64,000 bases of DNA, from positions 343,501 to 407,500 of the forward strand of contig QVRM01006001.1 in the NCBI GenBank assembly GCA_003439945.1, in the 5' to 3' direction. This DNA is from Dermanyssus gallinae (Eukaryota; Arthropoda; Arachnida; Mesostigmata; Dermanyssidae). Below are positions 1-10,721 of the stretch, piece by piece (positions within the stretch are counted from its first letter, which is position 1; each line of letters begins with the position of its first letter). The translations under genes were made by a program, and so were the position numbers. Under the pieces are notes generated by a model. It did not search any database and had not been told where the DNA came from. It saw only the letters and a program-made list of their open reading frames with translations.

Positions 1-102
1 GCCACATCTTTATTTTGCGTTGACGCAGACGTAATCGTCGAAGTAATCTCAAGATCGGTGTCTTCACACGATGAGGTTGAGGCGTCGCAACTACTCACAC
101 CA
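1..102 (-). CDS. raskol: raskol/SynGAP-like RasGAP, tail exon, cut by window edge
   Basis: This is the most 3' exon in the window. It stays open from position 102 to the left edge and encodes a Ser/Thr/Asp-rich stretch including SSCDASTSSCEDTDLE. A pyrimidine-rich tract ending in TAGCAG precedes it on the minus strand. Its first base completes the TG left by the exon ending at 1130, giving Cys, so the phase agrees. A second AG acceptor six bases upstream, which would start the exon at 108, gives the same phase. Family members carry long, poorly conserved Ser-rich tails after the GAP domain, which fits. I saw no stop codon, so the 3' end lies outside the window. The call rests on phase, position and composition rather than on a conserved domain. 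Confidence 0.6.
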
Positions 103-558
103 CTGCTACTCCACAGCGAAACACGACACAGAGACAAACAAAGTTCGGTGTAAATAAAAACGCATCAATGTCTAATAATTGGTGAGGCGTGCAGTGACAT
201 ACTGCTATTCTAAGCTTTATGTTCAGATGTCGTCAAAAGCGCTTATATAAACAAAAACTACCCATAATTGTTTAATAATACTACGTTTACCTTCTCCGTA
301 TGGTCTAATTTACTGTATTCGTGGTGCATCTCGATTGAATAGCATATGTGATAACATTAGCATCTTTAAGCGGAATTGTATGACGTTTTAAAACAACTGA
401 TGAATTCCTTAGCACAAAATTGTGATCTTTAAAAGTGGAAAGCTTTTTCTCTCACCAGCCGTTTTACTTTGAATCTGAAATTGATCTACCTACAGTCCAA
501 ACTAATAAAAACAACAATTTGTTTTCAAAAAGAATACTCACCAAGCAAAATTAAATTA

Positions 559-596
<38 letters not shown>

Positions 597-1129
597 CCAC
601 TGAAAAAAACAGTTGCCAGGTATACGAAGTGGCTTAACTGGTCAAATAGACTATCTTGAAAATCACGGAGAGGGAAAATTAGGTACATCAAAACAAAAAC
701 AACTACACAAATCTAATTAGATCACCAAGATTGGTTTAGCCGAGGTTCTTCTTGAGCTGACGTCATGCCAGGAAAGGTCATCCTCCCCCGCGTGATCCGC
801 GAGATTAGAACCAGCAAAGATATGATGTTGTGAACAATCCTAACGCATCAAATGATTCATCACGCTGTCAATCTTTCAAAAGGTAACGGGCTATATTTAT
901 GGACTCAATATGGAATAGGCAATTGACGAAAGCATACGAAGAGACATGATTTACTGGAGATATCTGGCATCAATCTAAGTTTCGCATAGACCGTTTGCCA
1001 GATTGCGAAAAACAATATACGTTTAACTCCACAGTTTAGAGTTACCAGTCACAGTGATCAGAAGTAGTCCTACGCAATGCCTTGTGTGTGCACAAAACTC
1101 AACAGTGCAAATTAGTAGAGGGTGCGTAC
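103..1129 (-). other. intron between tail exons of the RasGAP gene
   Basis: This 1,027-base interval has a GTACGC donor at 1129-1124 and an AG acceptor at 104-103 on the minus strand. It contains a (TA)n run at about 561-592 and otherwise AT-rich unique sequence. If the donor is skipped, the minus frame reads about ten codons further to a TGA at 1101-1099, which would give a shorter protein. I see no other gene in it. Confidence 0.55.
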
Positions 1130-2087
1130 CAGTTGTTATTGTCGATAAAGCCATTCGAGAAGAGGGCGGTCGGATGGGTAGCATACGAGATAGGCGTAGA
1201 CGTTTGTTTGCCGGTAGGAGTTCCAAGGGCGCTTAGCAGAACATAGTCATCGCATGTAGACAGGTCACGCGCCGCCGGTCCCCCGTGACCATGTCCGGAC
1301 GCCGGCTGAAGAATATTATTCTTTGCAGGCTTCGGATACTGGACACTATTGAGGGCTTGCATCAGCTTGTCGACGTTCGTTTTGGTAGCCTGGCTCTTCG
1401 AGATGGCGGGAAACGCGTCCTTGAGCAGGACGTGCAGCTGGGCCAGGTGGCGCGGGCAATCGATGAGCGAATCATCGAACAGCAGACCGCGGGATGACGC
1501 CACAGGGGGACCCGACGAGATCTCGGAGAGAAAATCGCGCATGTTCTGCATCTCCTGGTGGATGAAGTCATTCATGAACTCCATGTAGTGTTCTTTGCCG
1601 CCAAACTGGGCGAAATTCGCCAGGGTCTGAATCGACTTCGCTATGAGGGTGAGGTTTCGGGATACCCGTTCACCGGGATACTCTTGGCAGAGCTTGAAGA
1701 GTGACGGTGATAGAATGGCCGGACAGAGGAAGCGCAGGAAAATCGATGCCGACAAGAGGTTGTAGTAGAGCTCCTGGCGTCTGCGCAGTCTGTCCCTCAA
1801 GATGCCAAACACCAGCCGGAGCTCGGCCGGAAAGTATGCAGCCGAACTGCGAATGCGCCTCCAAACGAGGTCGACGTGTTTTTTGAGTGTGAGCTGGTGC
1901 TGCAGCAAGGTTTGCTGGTTGGCCACCTTCGAGGGATCGACCTCGCAGTCATCGCTGGCAGCCATCAGAAGCTCAATAGCTCCACGAAGTGTCTCCTGCA
2001 AGTAGAACTGGCCGCCCATCAACTTCATATATGCCTCCATCGTCTTCGTCGCGACACTGTTGCCGCGAAAGGTTAGCTGTTCGTCCT
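1130..2087 (-). CDS. raskol: raskol/SynGAP-like RasGAP, catalytic GAP exon
   Basis: This exon encodes most of the RasGAP domain, which speeds GTP hydrolysis by Ras/Rap at the cell cortex. Residue numbers count from the first assembled exon. The arginine finger is Arg429 (codon 2067-2065) in TFRGNSVATK. The stabilising FLR motif is Arg540 (codon 1734-1732) in FLRFLCPAILSPSLF. CEVDPSK and SRNLTLIAKSIQTLANF also match the SynGAP/DAB2IP/nGAP subfamily closely. After the GAP fold come a conserved linker (LAQLHVLLKDAFPAI) and a Gly/His-rich start of the tail. The acceptor is a pyrimidine tract ending in GTCTGCAG. Its first two bases complete a Glu codon with the previous exon. The likely donor is CTG|GTACGC at 1130/1129. 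The 958-base length keeps the frame at both ends. All key catalytic residues are intact, so this is a functional exon. The subfamily call is secure; orthology to fly raskol is inferred. Confidence 0.93.
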
Positions 2088-2463
2088 CTGCAGACGCCAG
2101 CCGCAAAGAAGAACATGACGGAAAAGCACACGGAAAACGTGAACAGCACATATAGCAACACATATAGTTAGAATGATTGCCGACGAGTGTCCAACGAATC
2201 TGGTATAGACGAGTTGTTGTATCTTCCATAATACGGACGACATCAGTTTTGCACTGTCTACAACTTGTTTTGTAATACAAGTTCGTCTTTAGCTTCAACA
2301 CAGTAGGACACTGATTACCAATTAAATTATGAATTATTCCTTCACTAATTGACAGCGCTTATCGCGTATCGCCGCAGATCTTCGGCACAATAGATCAGAG
2401 CATCACATTATAGCAGCACTCTATATATATATATATATATTTGATAGCCGATGTTGTACGTAC
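2088..2463 (-). other. short intron within the GAP domain
   Basis: This 376-base intron has a GTACGTAC donor at 2463 and a CT-rich acceptor tract before 2087. An (AT)n run at about 2421-2441 starts roughly 20 bases after the donor on the transcribed strand. The rest is unique sequence without coding signal. Confidence 0.85.
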
Positions 2464-2750
2464 CGATCTTTTGTACATCATTCATGACTAGTTCGGTGAC
2501 AAACTCAGTGGCGAGTCCCTGCTTCTGCATGATGTGAACCAGCGAAGTGGCGACTTCCTCTTTCGTCTTGACCGACACAGAGGGCTCGAGGAGTTCGCAC
2601 AGCGTCGGGTACTCGCTCTTCAGGTAGCCGAAGAACTCGGCATAGCAGTCCATCGGGAACACCTCAAGCGACAGGAACTTCGTTCGCACTCGGGCCGCCA
2701 TCGTCGGTGGGTTGCTGCCCACGATCGAATTATTTGGTTCCAACACATAC
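2464..2750 (-). CDS. raskol: raskol/SynGAP-like RasGAP, start of GAP domain
   Basis: This 287-base exon links the C2 domain to the GAP domain. It begins with the base completing the Trp of the ESW-YV junction at the end of C2, and ends with the first base of a Glu codon finished by the next exon. It encodes residues 327-421 of the assembled protein. The first about 20 residues form a variable linker. Then come SLEVFPMDCYAEFFGYLK and VKTKEEVATSLVHIMQKQG, which align well with the opening helices of SynGAP/DAB2IP GAP domains (PLEVFP-like start, KGKEEVASALVHILQ). The acceptor is GTGCTGGCAG and the donor is ATCG|GTACGT. No stop or frameshift is present. Confidence 0.93.
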
Positions 2751-3024
2751 CTGCCAGCACCAAACCGATACATAAATACAGGTGCTTACTGTATCGCATG
2801 ACAGTGCGCTCTCATGGAGCGAAAATCAGGCGAAGTGGCGTACGCTAGGTTTTCTTTCAATACATTCTTCAATTATTCTTGGTTTCATTTCTTAACAGCT
2901 GCATCGTATGCATCGAATCGGATCACATTGTCAGTGTAAGTTCTAGTAAAGTACAGTATCGGTATAAAGTACAGTACTATACGCGCCTACAATAAGCGAT
3001 ACATTAAATCGCCCTTAGTCAAAC

Positions 3025-3102
<78 letters not shown>

Positions 3103-3377
3103 AATAGTTGCATTTAAAGCCTCAATCCAAGCCGAATAAAATTACTAAACGAATCAATCAGAACTATGGCTCTGATCTAATTGTAACTAAGTACACTATA
3201 ATTACTAATGTTACAGCAACAACAACTACTAAATATATATAGTAGTTATTTAATTTAGCAACTACTATTACTACTACTACCACCACCATAATCACTACTA
3301 ATATGGTTACCACCGGCAAATAAAGGATTATTCTGGGTTGCACGCAGCGCGCAGATTAGGCGGACGGTCAGACATAC
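2751..3377 (-). other. intron between C2 and GAP exons
   Basis: This 627-base intron has a GTATGT donor at 3377 and a GGCAG acceptor at 2751. It contains a (TA)n array of about 73 bases at 3026-3098 and a run of ACT/ACC triplets near 3255-3300. There is no coding signal. Confidence 0.9.
3026..3098. repeat. (TA)n microsatellite
   Basis: About 36 uninterrupted TA units lie inside the intron between the C2 and GAP exons. It is among the longest of the many (TA)n arrays in the window. Confidence 0.98.
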
Positions 3378-3779
3378 CAGCTCTCCACAGGGCTCGGTGT
3401 CGTGTTCGTGGTGGCCTCGAGCGGTATCTTGACCGATCCGAGCAGCAGACGCTTCTTTCGCTTGTCGACCTCACGGTAGAGCGAGACGGTGAGCGTCTCC
3501 TTGACCGACGGCAGGTGATCGAACTCGAAGTTCTCGCCCCAGAAGCACATGTCGAGCTTCTGCTTCGGACAGGTCTCGGCACGCAGCTTGCCGCCGATGT
3601 TCAGCTCGGCCACGTACTTCTTCTTGCTCGGAATGCCCTTCGCCTCGAACACGGTCACCTGAAGGAAGTTCTCGATACGAGGTTTCGACCGCATCTCGCC
3701 GCTCGGGTCCAGCCGCTGTTCGCCCGGCATTCTCGCGTTGACCAGGTACCGGACCCACTTGTCGCGCTCCTCGCGCGTG
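3378..3779 (-). CDS. raskol: raskol/SynGAP-like RasGAP, end of PH plus C2 domain
   Basis: This 402-base exon encodes the last PH-domain helix (STREERDKWVRYL, residues about 192-204, compare AERDKWIENL in SynGAP) followed by a C2 domain at about 229-325. C2 landmarks are FLQVTVFEAKGIPSKKKYVA, the FWGENFEF strand, VSLYREVDKRKK and the closing ESW-Y. In this family the PH-C2 unit positions the GAP domain at the plasma membrane, and the C2 domain is reported to extend activity towards Rap. The typical calcium-binding aspartates are not evident, as is usual here, so binding is probably calcium-independent; that is an inference. The acceptor is TTGTTGCAG and the donor is CTG|GTATGT. Both phases match the neighbouring exons. 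Confidence 0.94.
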
Positions 3780-3989
3780 CTGCAACAATACGCAGTCAAG
3801 ATCAATCGTTAAGGCAACTGAAGTGTTCGCCAATATGTGTGTATAAAAAAATATATATATATATAATACATTGGCGATATGGATGCTTATGTAACATATA
3901 TGCAACCGCTCTACGCGGCTCTGATATAAAAAGTGACATATGTATTTAGGCATATATTTCAAGCGAATATTAAGTGAATCAATCAATCA

Positions 3990-4031
<42 letters not shown>

Positions 4032-4076
4032 GCTAAATATATAAACGACTTATTTTCCGTATAATACATTACGTAT

Positions 4077-4279
4077 ATGTTTAGCTACCTAATGTACCTA
4101 GCTCGGAGAAGAGCTACGATATTGGAGATGCCCAGTACTCATAAAAAGGCCAACTCGCAAACCCTAAAATGCCGGTTGCCCGAGATTTGGAGTTCGCTAC
4201 CCAGCAGCCTAGGATCATGTACTTCCCTAAGATTATTCAAGGGAGACTTAAAAAATACCTCGTGTGTAGCTGATTAGCT
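4077..4279 (+). mobile_element. C-terminal remnant of a non-LTR retrotransposon RT
   Basis: A short plus-strand reading frame ends at a TAG near 4279. It contains LPEIWSSLPSSLGSCTSLRL followed by FKGDLKN. This matches the common end of CR1/Jockey-type LINE polyproteins (xxxWNSLPxxLxxxxSLxxFKxxLK). No reverse-transcriptase core precedes it, so it is a 5'-truncated insertion, the usual fate of LINE copies. It is opposite in orientation to the host gene and lies in an intron. The clade is uncertain. Confidence 0.7.
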
Positions 4280-4523
4280 CTCATATGAGGTTACTACTAT
4301 TGCTGGGCTAGTGGTCACCAGCTATATTTGCAGCTTACCGCATTGAGACTTATAGAGACTTCTGACTAAAGCTGGTGTGGTGCTTGTCTGTTAAAGAAAC
4401 ACAGCCTGTGGTGAATCTGTTACTTGTGATATTACATATCGTTGAGTATGTTATTTTTATTATATCACTCTATTATTATTTTTCTTGAGAACACAAGCAT
4501 TGTAAGATGCAGTTCCGATAATA

Positions 4524-4526
4524 AAC

Positions 4527-4598
<72 letters not shown>

Positions 4599-4601
4599 GT
4601 T
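4524..4601. repeat. palindromic (TA)n flanked by CACACA/TGTGTG
   Basis: The 78-base segment starts with AACCACACAC, continues with (AT)n and ends with GTGTGTGGTT, so the two halves are reverse complements over the whole length. It can fold into a hairpin or cruciform of about 39 base pairs. Confidence 0.9.
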
Positions 4602-4740
4602 AAATAACTTTGTATATTGTATATGTTTATATTCTTTATTTTATACAATTTTTGTAACTGCATTTGTGAGCTTCTGACGCCGAGCCAAATCTTTGTACGT
4701 AAGTATTATCGACACTAAATGTGTGAATAAATGGAATTTT

Positions 4741-4781
<41 letters not shown>

Positions 4782-6223
4782 GTGTTCCAATCAGTCTCCA
4801 AAAGAACGTAAACAAGAGTAGATATATGTAACTACTAACAGGTGTTTGGAGTCCGGCAACGCCATCGGAACCCACGACGAGTCTAAATAGAACGACACAC
4901 GCTCCTTCATGATCGTAGTGTGCTGTTGTGCTCGCAGGAGCAAGCAACAGCACAGTTATTCGATTCGGTTTCGAATGCAAGACGATTCGATGCAGACACT
5001 TAGGAAGTGCTCAAATATGCTGGCGTTGCCACAGTTCTTTGGCGTTACGAGTCGGTTGCGTCTATTTCTATGTCCACGTGCTCCTCCAGTAAGAAAAAGC
5101 TCTGGTTAGCTCTGGTTAAGACGACGACGACGCGACGGCGATAAAGAAGTACAATACTAGTATTTCTATCCCCCCTAGTACTTATACTAATACTACAACT
5201 TTACTACAATTACGATCTATATTCCGTAGTAGAAGTAGTAGTAGTAGCAGTAAAACGTCTCGTAGTAGCGGGGAAGCGGGCCACAATCGGACCCCGTAGC
5301 AGCTTCGACACACTCAAACCAAACCGTAGGTAGGGAGTAGGCAAGCCACAGTCGCTGAGATTTGACTTCAGCCGGCTTCAAGCAGCGACCGGCTGGACGT
5401 TCCACGACGAATGCCTGGCTCGGGGGGCACAGCCACCAACCAACCAGCCAGCAGCCAGTTGGTGAAGAGGCGGGTCACCGGCGAACAACTGGTGAACGAA
5501 GACTCAGTCAGCCTATAGCCGCACGAGCAGCAACTGCACTAGCAGAAGTCCAATCCCTATCCAGCGAGTGGAAATCGGTGCAGGCTAGGTGCCGACGTCG
5601 GCCCGTCGAATCCCGACTGCTGTCAGCGCCGATAGTCTCCAATCGACACTGTGTGTCCGTGGCCGTGTGCGTGTGTGTGTGTGTGGATTGAAGTGTTGTT
5701 GATGATTGTTGATTAATGAGCTCTCACAACCACAGCAGTGTAAACACGACCGAATGATCGGCACTTCCACCTCATCCACCCGCACGACACGACTACGACA
5801 CGTTAACACATAGGCTGTTAAAGCAGGTCTACACACCGCAGCACCACGCCACCATGTTGTGACATTTGTCTCGAGTTCTACATAATCATCATCATCATCA
5901 TCATCGTCCTCTTCATCATCATCATCGTCATGACGACCATCATGCGGTGGTTGTATTGTACTGGTTAGTGCACTAGTAGTAATTGGTGAAGCTGCAGGTA
6001 GCAGTTATAGAAACAAATATCCAACAAACTGATGCTGCTGCTGACGTCGTCCTATTCGGCGTACTAGCTGTTGTTGCTGCAGAGAGGACAACCAAATAAC
6101 TAGCAGACAAAACTGGCTGCCCGATCACGATGGCAAGTATCGTCTACAGGCAAATCCAGCCAGCAACTAACCAATCAGCCTAACTGCCTAACTGACCACC
6201 AAGCGAATGGCAGATGATAAATC

Positions 6224-6270
6224 ATTAGGCAGGCGAGTACTCTACCACTGGACCACACCACTGAACCAAA
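6224..6270 (-). mobile_element. tRNA-Gly-like 5' half, probable SINE fragment
   Basis: On the minus strand the segment reads GGTCCAGTGGTAGAGTACTC then GCCTGCC. This closely resembles the 5' half of tRNA-Gly(GCC), with an A-box-like GGTCCAGTGG. No matching T arm with a B box follows, so it is not a functional tRNA. A tRNA-derived SINE head or a tRNA pseudogene is likely. Confidence 0.45.
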
Positions 6271-8864
6271 TATATATGTATGTATGTATAAATCATTAGC
6301 CTTCTTAATCGGCCAGAACTGTGCAGAGAGGGAGGCATGGGGAGAGAGAGAGATAGAGAGAGAGAACATGACCAGTCTAAAATCCACGAACAGGTAGGTG
6401 ATAGATTCTGGTGATGGTGGAGGTGGTGCTACAACGATTGATAGCAGCGCTGTATACTTCATAATAGCTCTGTCCTCCTCTGCCGTCTTCTCCTTCTCCT
6501 CCTCGCTCCTACTCCGCCTTTAAAGCCACCCCTTTTGGTCACAAACATGCGTCACACGCCTTTGTCTAAGTCTCTCTTGCACGCTCGCTTTCTTTTGTCT
6601 CCTATATATCTCTCTCGCAATCTCTCATTAAATCTCGCCTCTGTCTATTTCGCTATTTGTTGTTCACAGAGATGTCTTAAGCAGACCTGAAACAGTAGCG
6701 TCGTTGCTACTGCATTAATCGCAGCAGCAGCAGCAACAACGAAAACGGCAAAAAAACCATCCCCCCGCCATTCTCTAGTGACCTGGATGTGTTTTTCTCC
6801 TTTTTTCCTCTACCCACATTTTTGTTAGGGAGGTTATTTTTAATTCTCGACTATTTTCCGTCCCCTACTGGCTTGGAATCGCCGTGAGGCGGCATATCAC
6901 TTCAATGCATAAAGGGAGACGGACGGAATGTTTATAGGTATCTAGGGCTTCCCCAACAGTCCTTGCGGCATCATGGCCGCAGACTATCAGCGGTATATGG
7001 TTTACCGCTTATTCTCAATGTGCATTGCTCCAAAAAAAACGATCAACAACACGGCGATCGAACCGTAGCCGACACCCCTGTAGATGTTCACCATGACGAG
7101 CGTACTAGTTCCCTTATAAACCACCCACATCGCCACAGTGACCGACTTGGTCGCTGAAACCTTCCTACCGTTAACCATGACCAGTAAGTAAAACGATAAT
7201 GCTGTCACCAGTCATATGATCATCAGCATAGTCATCGACAATAATAACCCCGACGACGACGACTAAGAGCAACAATAGCTATCGCATCAGCAGTAGCGGC
7301 AACAACGAAAACAGCACCAACAACAACAACAATAATGACAACTCAAACAATCATGCCAATCTCGTCAAGGAACGACACAATCGATGAATTTGACGGCACG
7401 CCTTATCGTCGCTTGCGTGGCTGTATCCCACGCTTCCAGCACATATGGCTGTACTCTTGAGGATTACCTATGAAACTCGATTTATTTATCTCGCGCTCTA
7501 TCTCCCTCCCCTCACTCTCTCTCTGCTACAATCTCGTTTACGGTATGCCGTTCCCGGCTACCTTAGAAGTCCTGCGGTCTCTTGTCAAAGAAGTCCTGCA
7601 AACTTGTCAATCTCACAATTTCTAAGTACTAATTATACGGCCAATGAAGAAATCGAATCAATCCTACTTCATATGTCCACATCGAGTTTCTTTCACAGCA
7701 CTATTCATTGGCACCCAAAATTACATATATATATATATATATATATAGCAGTTACTGTTGTGTCAAGAGTTACTATTGCACATGGTGAGCTGGCAATTTT
7801 TTCCAAGCGACCTTACGCGAAATCGAATAAATTTAATTCATTGGTGAATTGAATGACTTAGTTGACCTGCTATAATACAGCATCCGTCCCACATAAATCA
7901 GTCAGGCAGACCGGACTAGAACAAAAAGACATTAACAAGAAAACCAATAACAACTGCTGGTACTGCTGCTGCTGCTACTGCGGTTGCCTCCTGAGTGCTC
8001 GAATCGTACTGACAGTTAGTTGGGTAAATGTGATGATTAGGCGCGATATCTGACAAGTAATCCGGCGCCGGTTACCTGTCGAGCCTTTGAGCTGTGTCGC
8101 GAAAAGCAGCGCGCATGCTTGTACCCACTCGCTGTTTGACCATCTGTACACCACAAGGTCTGCCGCACGTTGCCGGCAAGCAAAAGCAGTGCCACGCGCC
8201 AACCATAAGCAGCACATTGAACCAAGCCATCTATCGATTGATCCACTGATGATGACGATGCGAATGGTAAACGACCCACTGGTACCCCCCGCGCCCCTCG
8301 CTCCCCCAAAGGTCAACCAGTTGACACAGAGACCCGTATGTGGCTGCTTCGATATATCTACGTATAAGCAAAACCAATCACTCATCATTACCGCCCTAGT
8401 TCAAGGAACAGTACTCGCTCCCCAGTTCTCGAGCAGCAACAAATCCGAGCCAAAAACCAATCCAATCAAATGCCGAAATCTGTCTTCGAAAGTTGCTTTA
8501 CTTTACAAATGTCTCAACGGCGGAACGGTCGAGCTACACGTGGAGCAAGTCGTCGGTATCTACACATTTGTGCTGACGAGGCTTTAGTGTCTTTAGTGTC
8601 AGCACAAAATCCACGACTTATGAGCACAGAAACGCCGGAGACCACCATGCCACCGACCACCAATCTTTGCATGCATTGAAACTAGGCATTTACTCAACAA
8701 GCAATACGTTGGTGACTCGATGACGTCTTAGCGCCACGAGCCAGATTAACTAGTAAGAATGTGGCTTAAAACAGTCGTCACGCTCGATGATCTCAACTGT
8801 TGCTAACTAAATCTATTGTTAGAGAGAAGAGATAGAGAGAGAGAGATATAGATAGAGTACCAAC

Positions 8865-9335
8865 CTGCACGAGTACAGGCGACTTCCGAGCTCAAAGCAG
8901 TGTTTGTGATGCTCGCCCTTGAGGAGTGAAGGGTCAACCGCGTGAACCACGGGCGATGAGAACGCGTGTCCGGGAGATTGCGGGACGCCGTTGCTGTTGC
9001 GTTGCTGTTGTTGTATTTGTTGTTGTTGCTGCTGCTGCTGTTGATAATGCTGCTGTTGCTGTAGAAGCAATTGCTGGTGAGCCAGTGGTGTCGCCGGGTG
9101 AGGTCCAATGATGCTGGCGGCGGTGTTGTTGTTGTTGTTGCTGGTGCTGTTGTTGCTGCTGCTGTGGTGGTAATGGCCTCCCGGTGGGGGTGGTCCAGTG
9201 TTGTGCGTGAGTGATCTGGAATTCGGCGGATGAGGACACAGTTCTACATTCGGCACAGGAGCGACACTGCCTTGAATCGACGCAAGCAGTGACTCATGCG
9301 AACGGGAGTTACGCAATACGCCCCCGTGGGTTGTC
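8865..9335 (-). CDS. raskol: raskol/SynGAP-like RasGAP, SRSHESLL and PH exon with poly-Q insert
   Basis: This 471-base exon encodes residues about 35-192 of the assembled protein. It begins after an ACTTACAG acceptor, and its first base completes a Gly codon left by the exon at 38940. SRSHESLLASIQG (about residues 45-57) is the family signature also present in SynGAP and DAB2IP. VVHAVDPSLLKG (about 164-175), CFELGSRLYSC (181-191) and the next exon's REERDKW form the C-terminal part of the PH domain. Between them lies an insert of about 100 residues rich in Pro, His, Asn and Gln, with an Asn run at about 101-105 and Gln runs at about 127-146. The donor is GTGCAG|GTTGGT, a fairly weak +4 to +6 context, directly followed by a long CT-rich tract. 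The frame is uninterrupted. The earlier half of the PH domain must lie in exons further upstream. Confidence 0.92.
9002..9076 (-). repeat. coding CAG/CAA (poly-Gln) tract
   Basis: Mixed CAG and CAA codons inside the PH exon encode glutamine runs of four, nine and four residues, broken by His-Tyr and Ile. The mixed codons suggest selection or age rather than recent pure CAG expansion. Length variation between individuals is likely. Confidence 0.9.
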
Positions 9336-9522
9336 CTGTAAGTTGTCAGTCATCATCGACACAAACATAATAGGTATCGCGTTAGAATCGTGCATTTTGG
9401 GTTCTACTCTCTGCGTGGGTTCACTTTCTAGGGGTACATTCATTAGTGGCGGTGAATAATTACGATGTTACGACAGTTCGCCATACGCCAGGAGAATGTG
9501 TTGTTTATGTGTGTGCTCTATG

Positions 9523-9567
9523 CGTGCGACGGCTTTGGGTGCCACCGACACCCAAAGCCGTCGCACG
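9523..9567. repeat. perfect 19-bp inverted repeat
   Basis: CGTGCGACGGCTTTGGGTG is followed by a seven-base spacer and its exact reverse complement. It lies about 190 bases upstream, on the minus strand, of the PH exon acceptor. Confidence 0.95.
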
Positions 9568-10721
9568 GTGGCTTCTTAGATCGTTCGATTTGATATCATC
9601 AAAAAGCCATGCGCTATATTGGCCCGCTTACAGCTGCATCAAGGTGCGCGAATATGTTGAACCATGGAAAGGTCAGCAACTGAAGCAGTGCATTAGCCAC
9701 ATGTGTTGTTTTATTGTTGACATTCTTATATATTCTGTATATAGAAGCCCTCCTCACGACACCTATTGCGCGCTTTCATGGTGACCACTTCCTGTACACC
9801 TGCAGTTCGTGTGTAGGCCATAAAACGACTTCTTGAGCAATTGTCATTTTTTCAACAGCTGCACAAGTAACTGAAGCACTAGAATTCGCCCCCCACTCAC
9901 AGTCCCCGATCCAGAAAATCTCGAGGAAATCACTAGGATCGCCGCACGATTTTGAGCGGTCGGGCAAAAGCACATGACCATTCAAGGTCGGGCGGGTCCA
10001 GGCGGGATCCTATTCGATATTGACAGTAATCGCAATTCCAATCGTAACCAATAGACTATTCGTAACTATCCGCCATGAGTCCCACCTACATAATGTGTGA
10101 TATACGGAAAATACATTTCTATACTAAGAGACTCTTAATGCTACTATAACGAATATCGCCCGTTTTACGACTGCTGATTTGGACTGATTTGCGGCAGCGT
10201 TTCCTACGCCGTCAGCTGGGAATGTGGCAACCACAGCATCGACGTAGACTGAGATTTGAGAGCGCTGGTCTGCGCATAGTATTTACTACCATCACGTTCT
10301 ACAACAACAACTGCAAGAGCAACTGCAGCAACAATTATTACTACTCCTATGGCTTTATTTGGGTTTCAATTAGTTTAACGAGCCAACTCGAGAAGATCCG
10401 CTGACAGCCATGAAAAAGAAATCAAGTATGGTTCTGATTAGGAAATTACTTTTGTTTGATCGGCTATATCGTACTTCCCAACCTATCTGTTCCAGGAGCC
10501 CAATGGGTTATCTTACCCAACTTTTGTGGAACTTCTCCGGCTTTCATCGGAAATGCAGCATTTTCTATGTGGGCTTTTTAACAACAAATCCTTCTGGTGA
10601 CGGTGGTCGAATGACCAAGCACAGAACCCAAGTGCGCCACTGAAGTGTATCATTATTTTTGAAGTACGTAGGCATATACACTCGTGACATGTTCGCACAG
10701 AAGAACTAGATCCGCACAGCC

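Larger units (their letters stand above)
3780..8864 (-). other. 5.1-kb intron between PH and C2 exons
   Basis: The intron has a GTTGGT donor at 8864-8859 and a TTGTTGCAG acceptor ending at 3780. It carries (TA)n runs near 3992-4028, 4744-4778 and 7724-7747, a LINE tail at 4077-4279, an AT palindrome at 4524-4601, ATC/ATG triplets near 5885-5930, a tRNA-Gly-like fragment near 6224-6270 and a CT-rich stretch at about 6470-6660. A short inverted repeat (TTTGTGCTGAC and its complement) lies at about 8565-8607. I found no convincing nested gene. Confidence 0.88.

Noticed and set aside
8087..8587. 166-codon plus-strand open frame in the C2/PH intron
   Set aside because: No recognisable domain, ordinary composition for translated intron, opposite strand to the gene, and no splice or promoter context.
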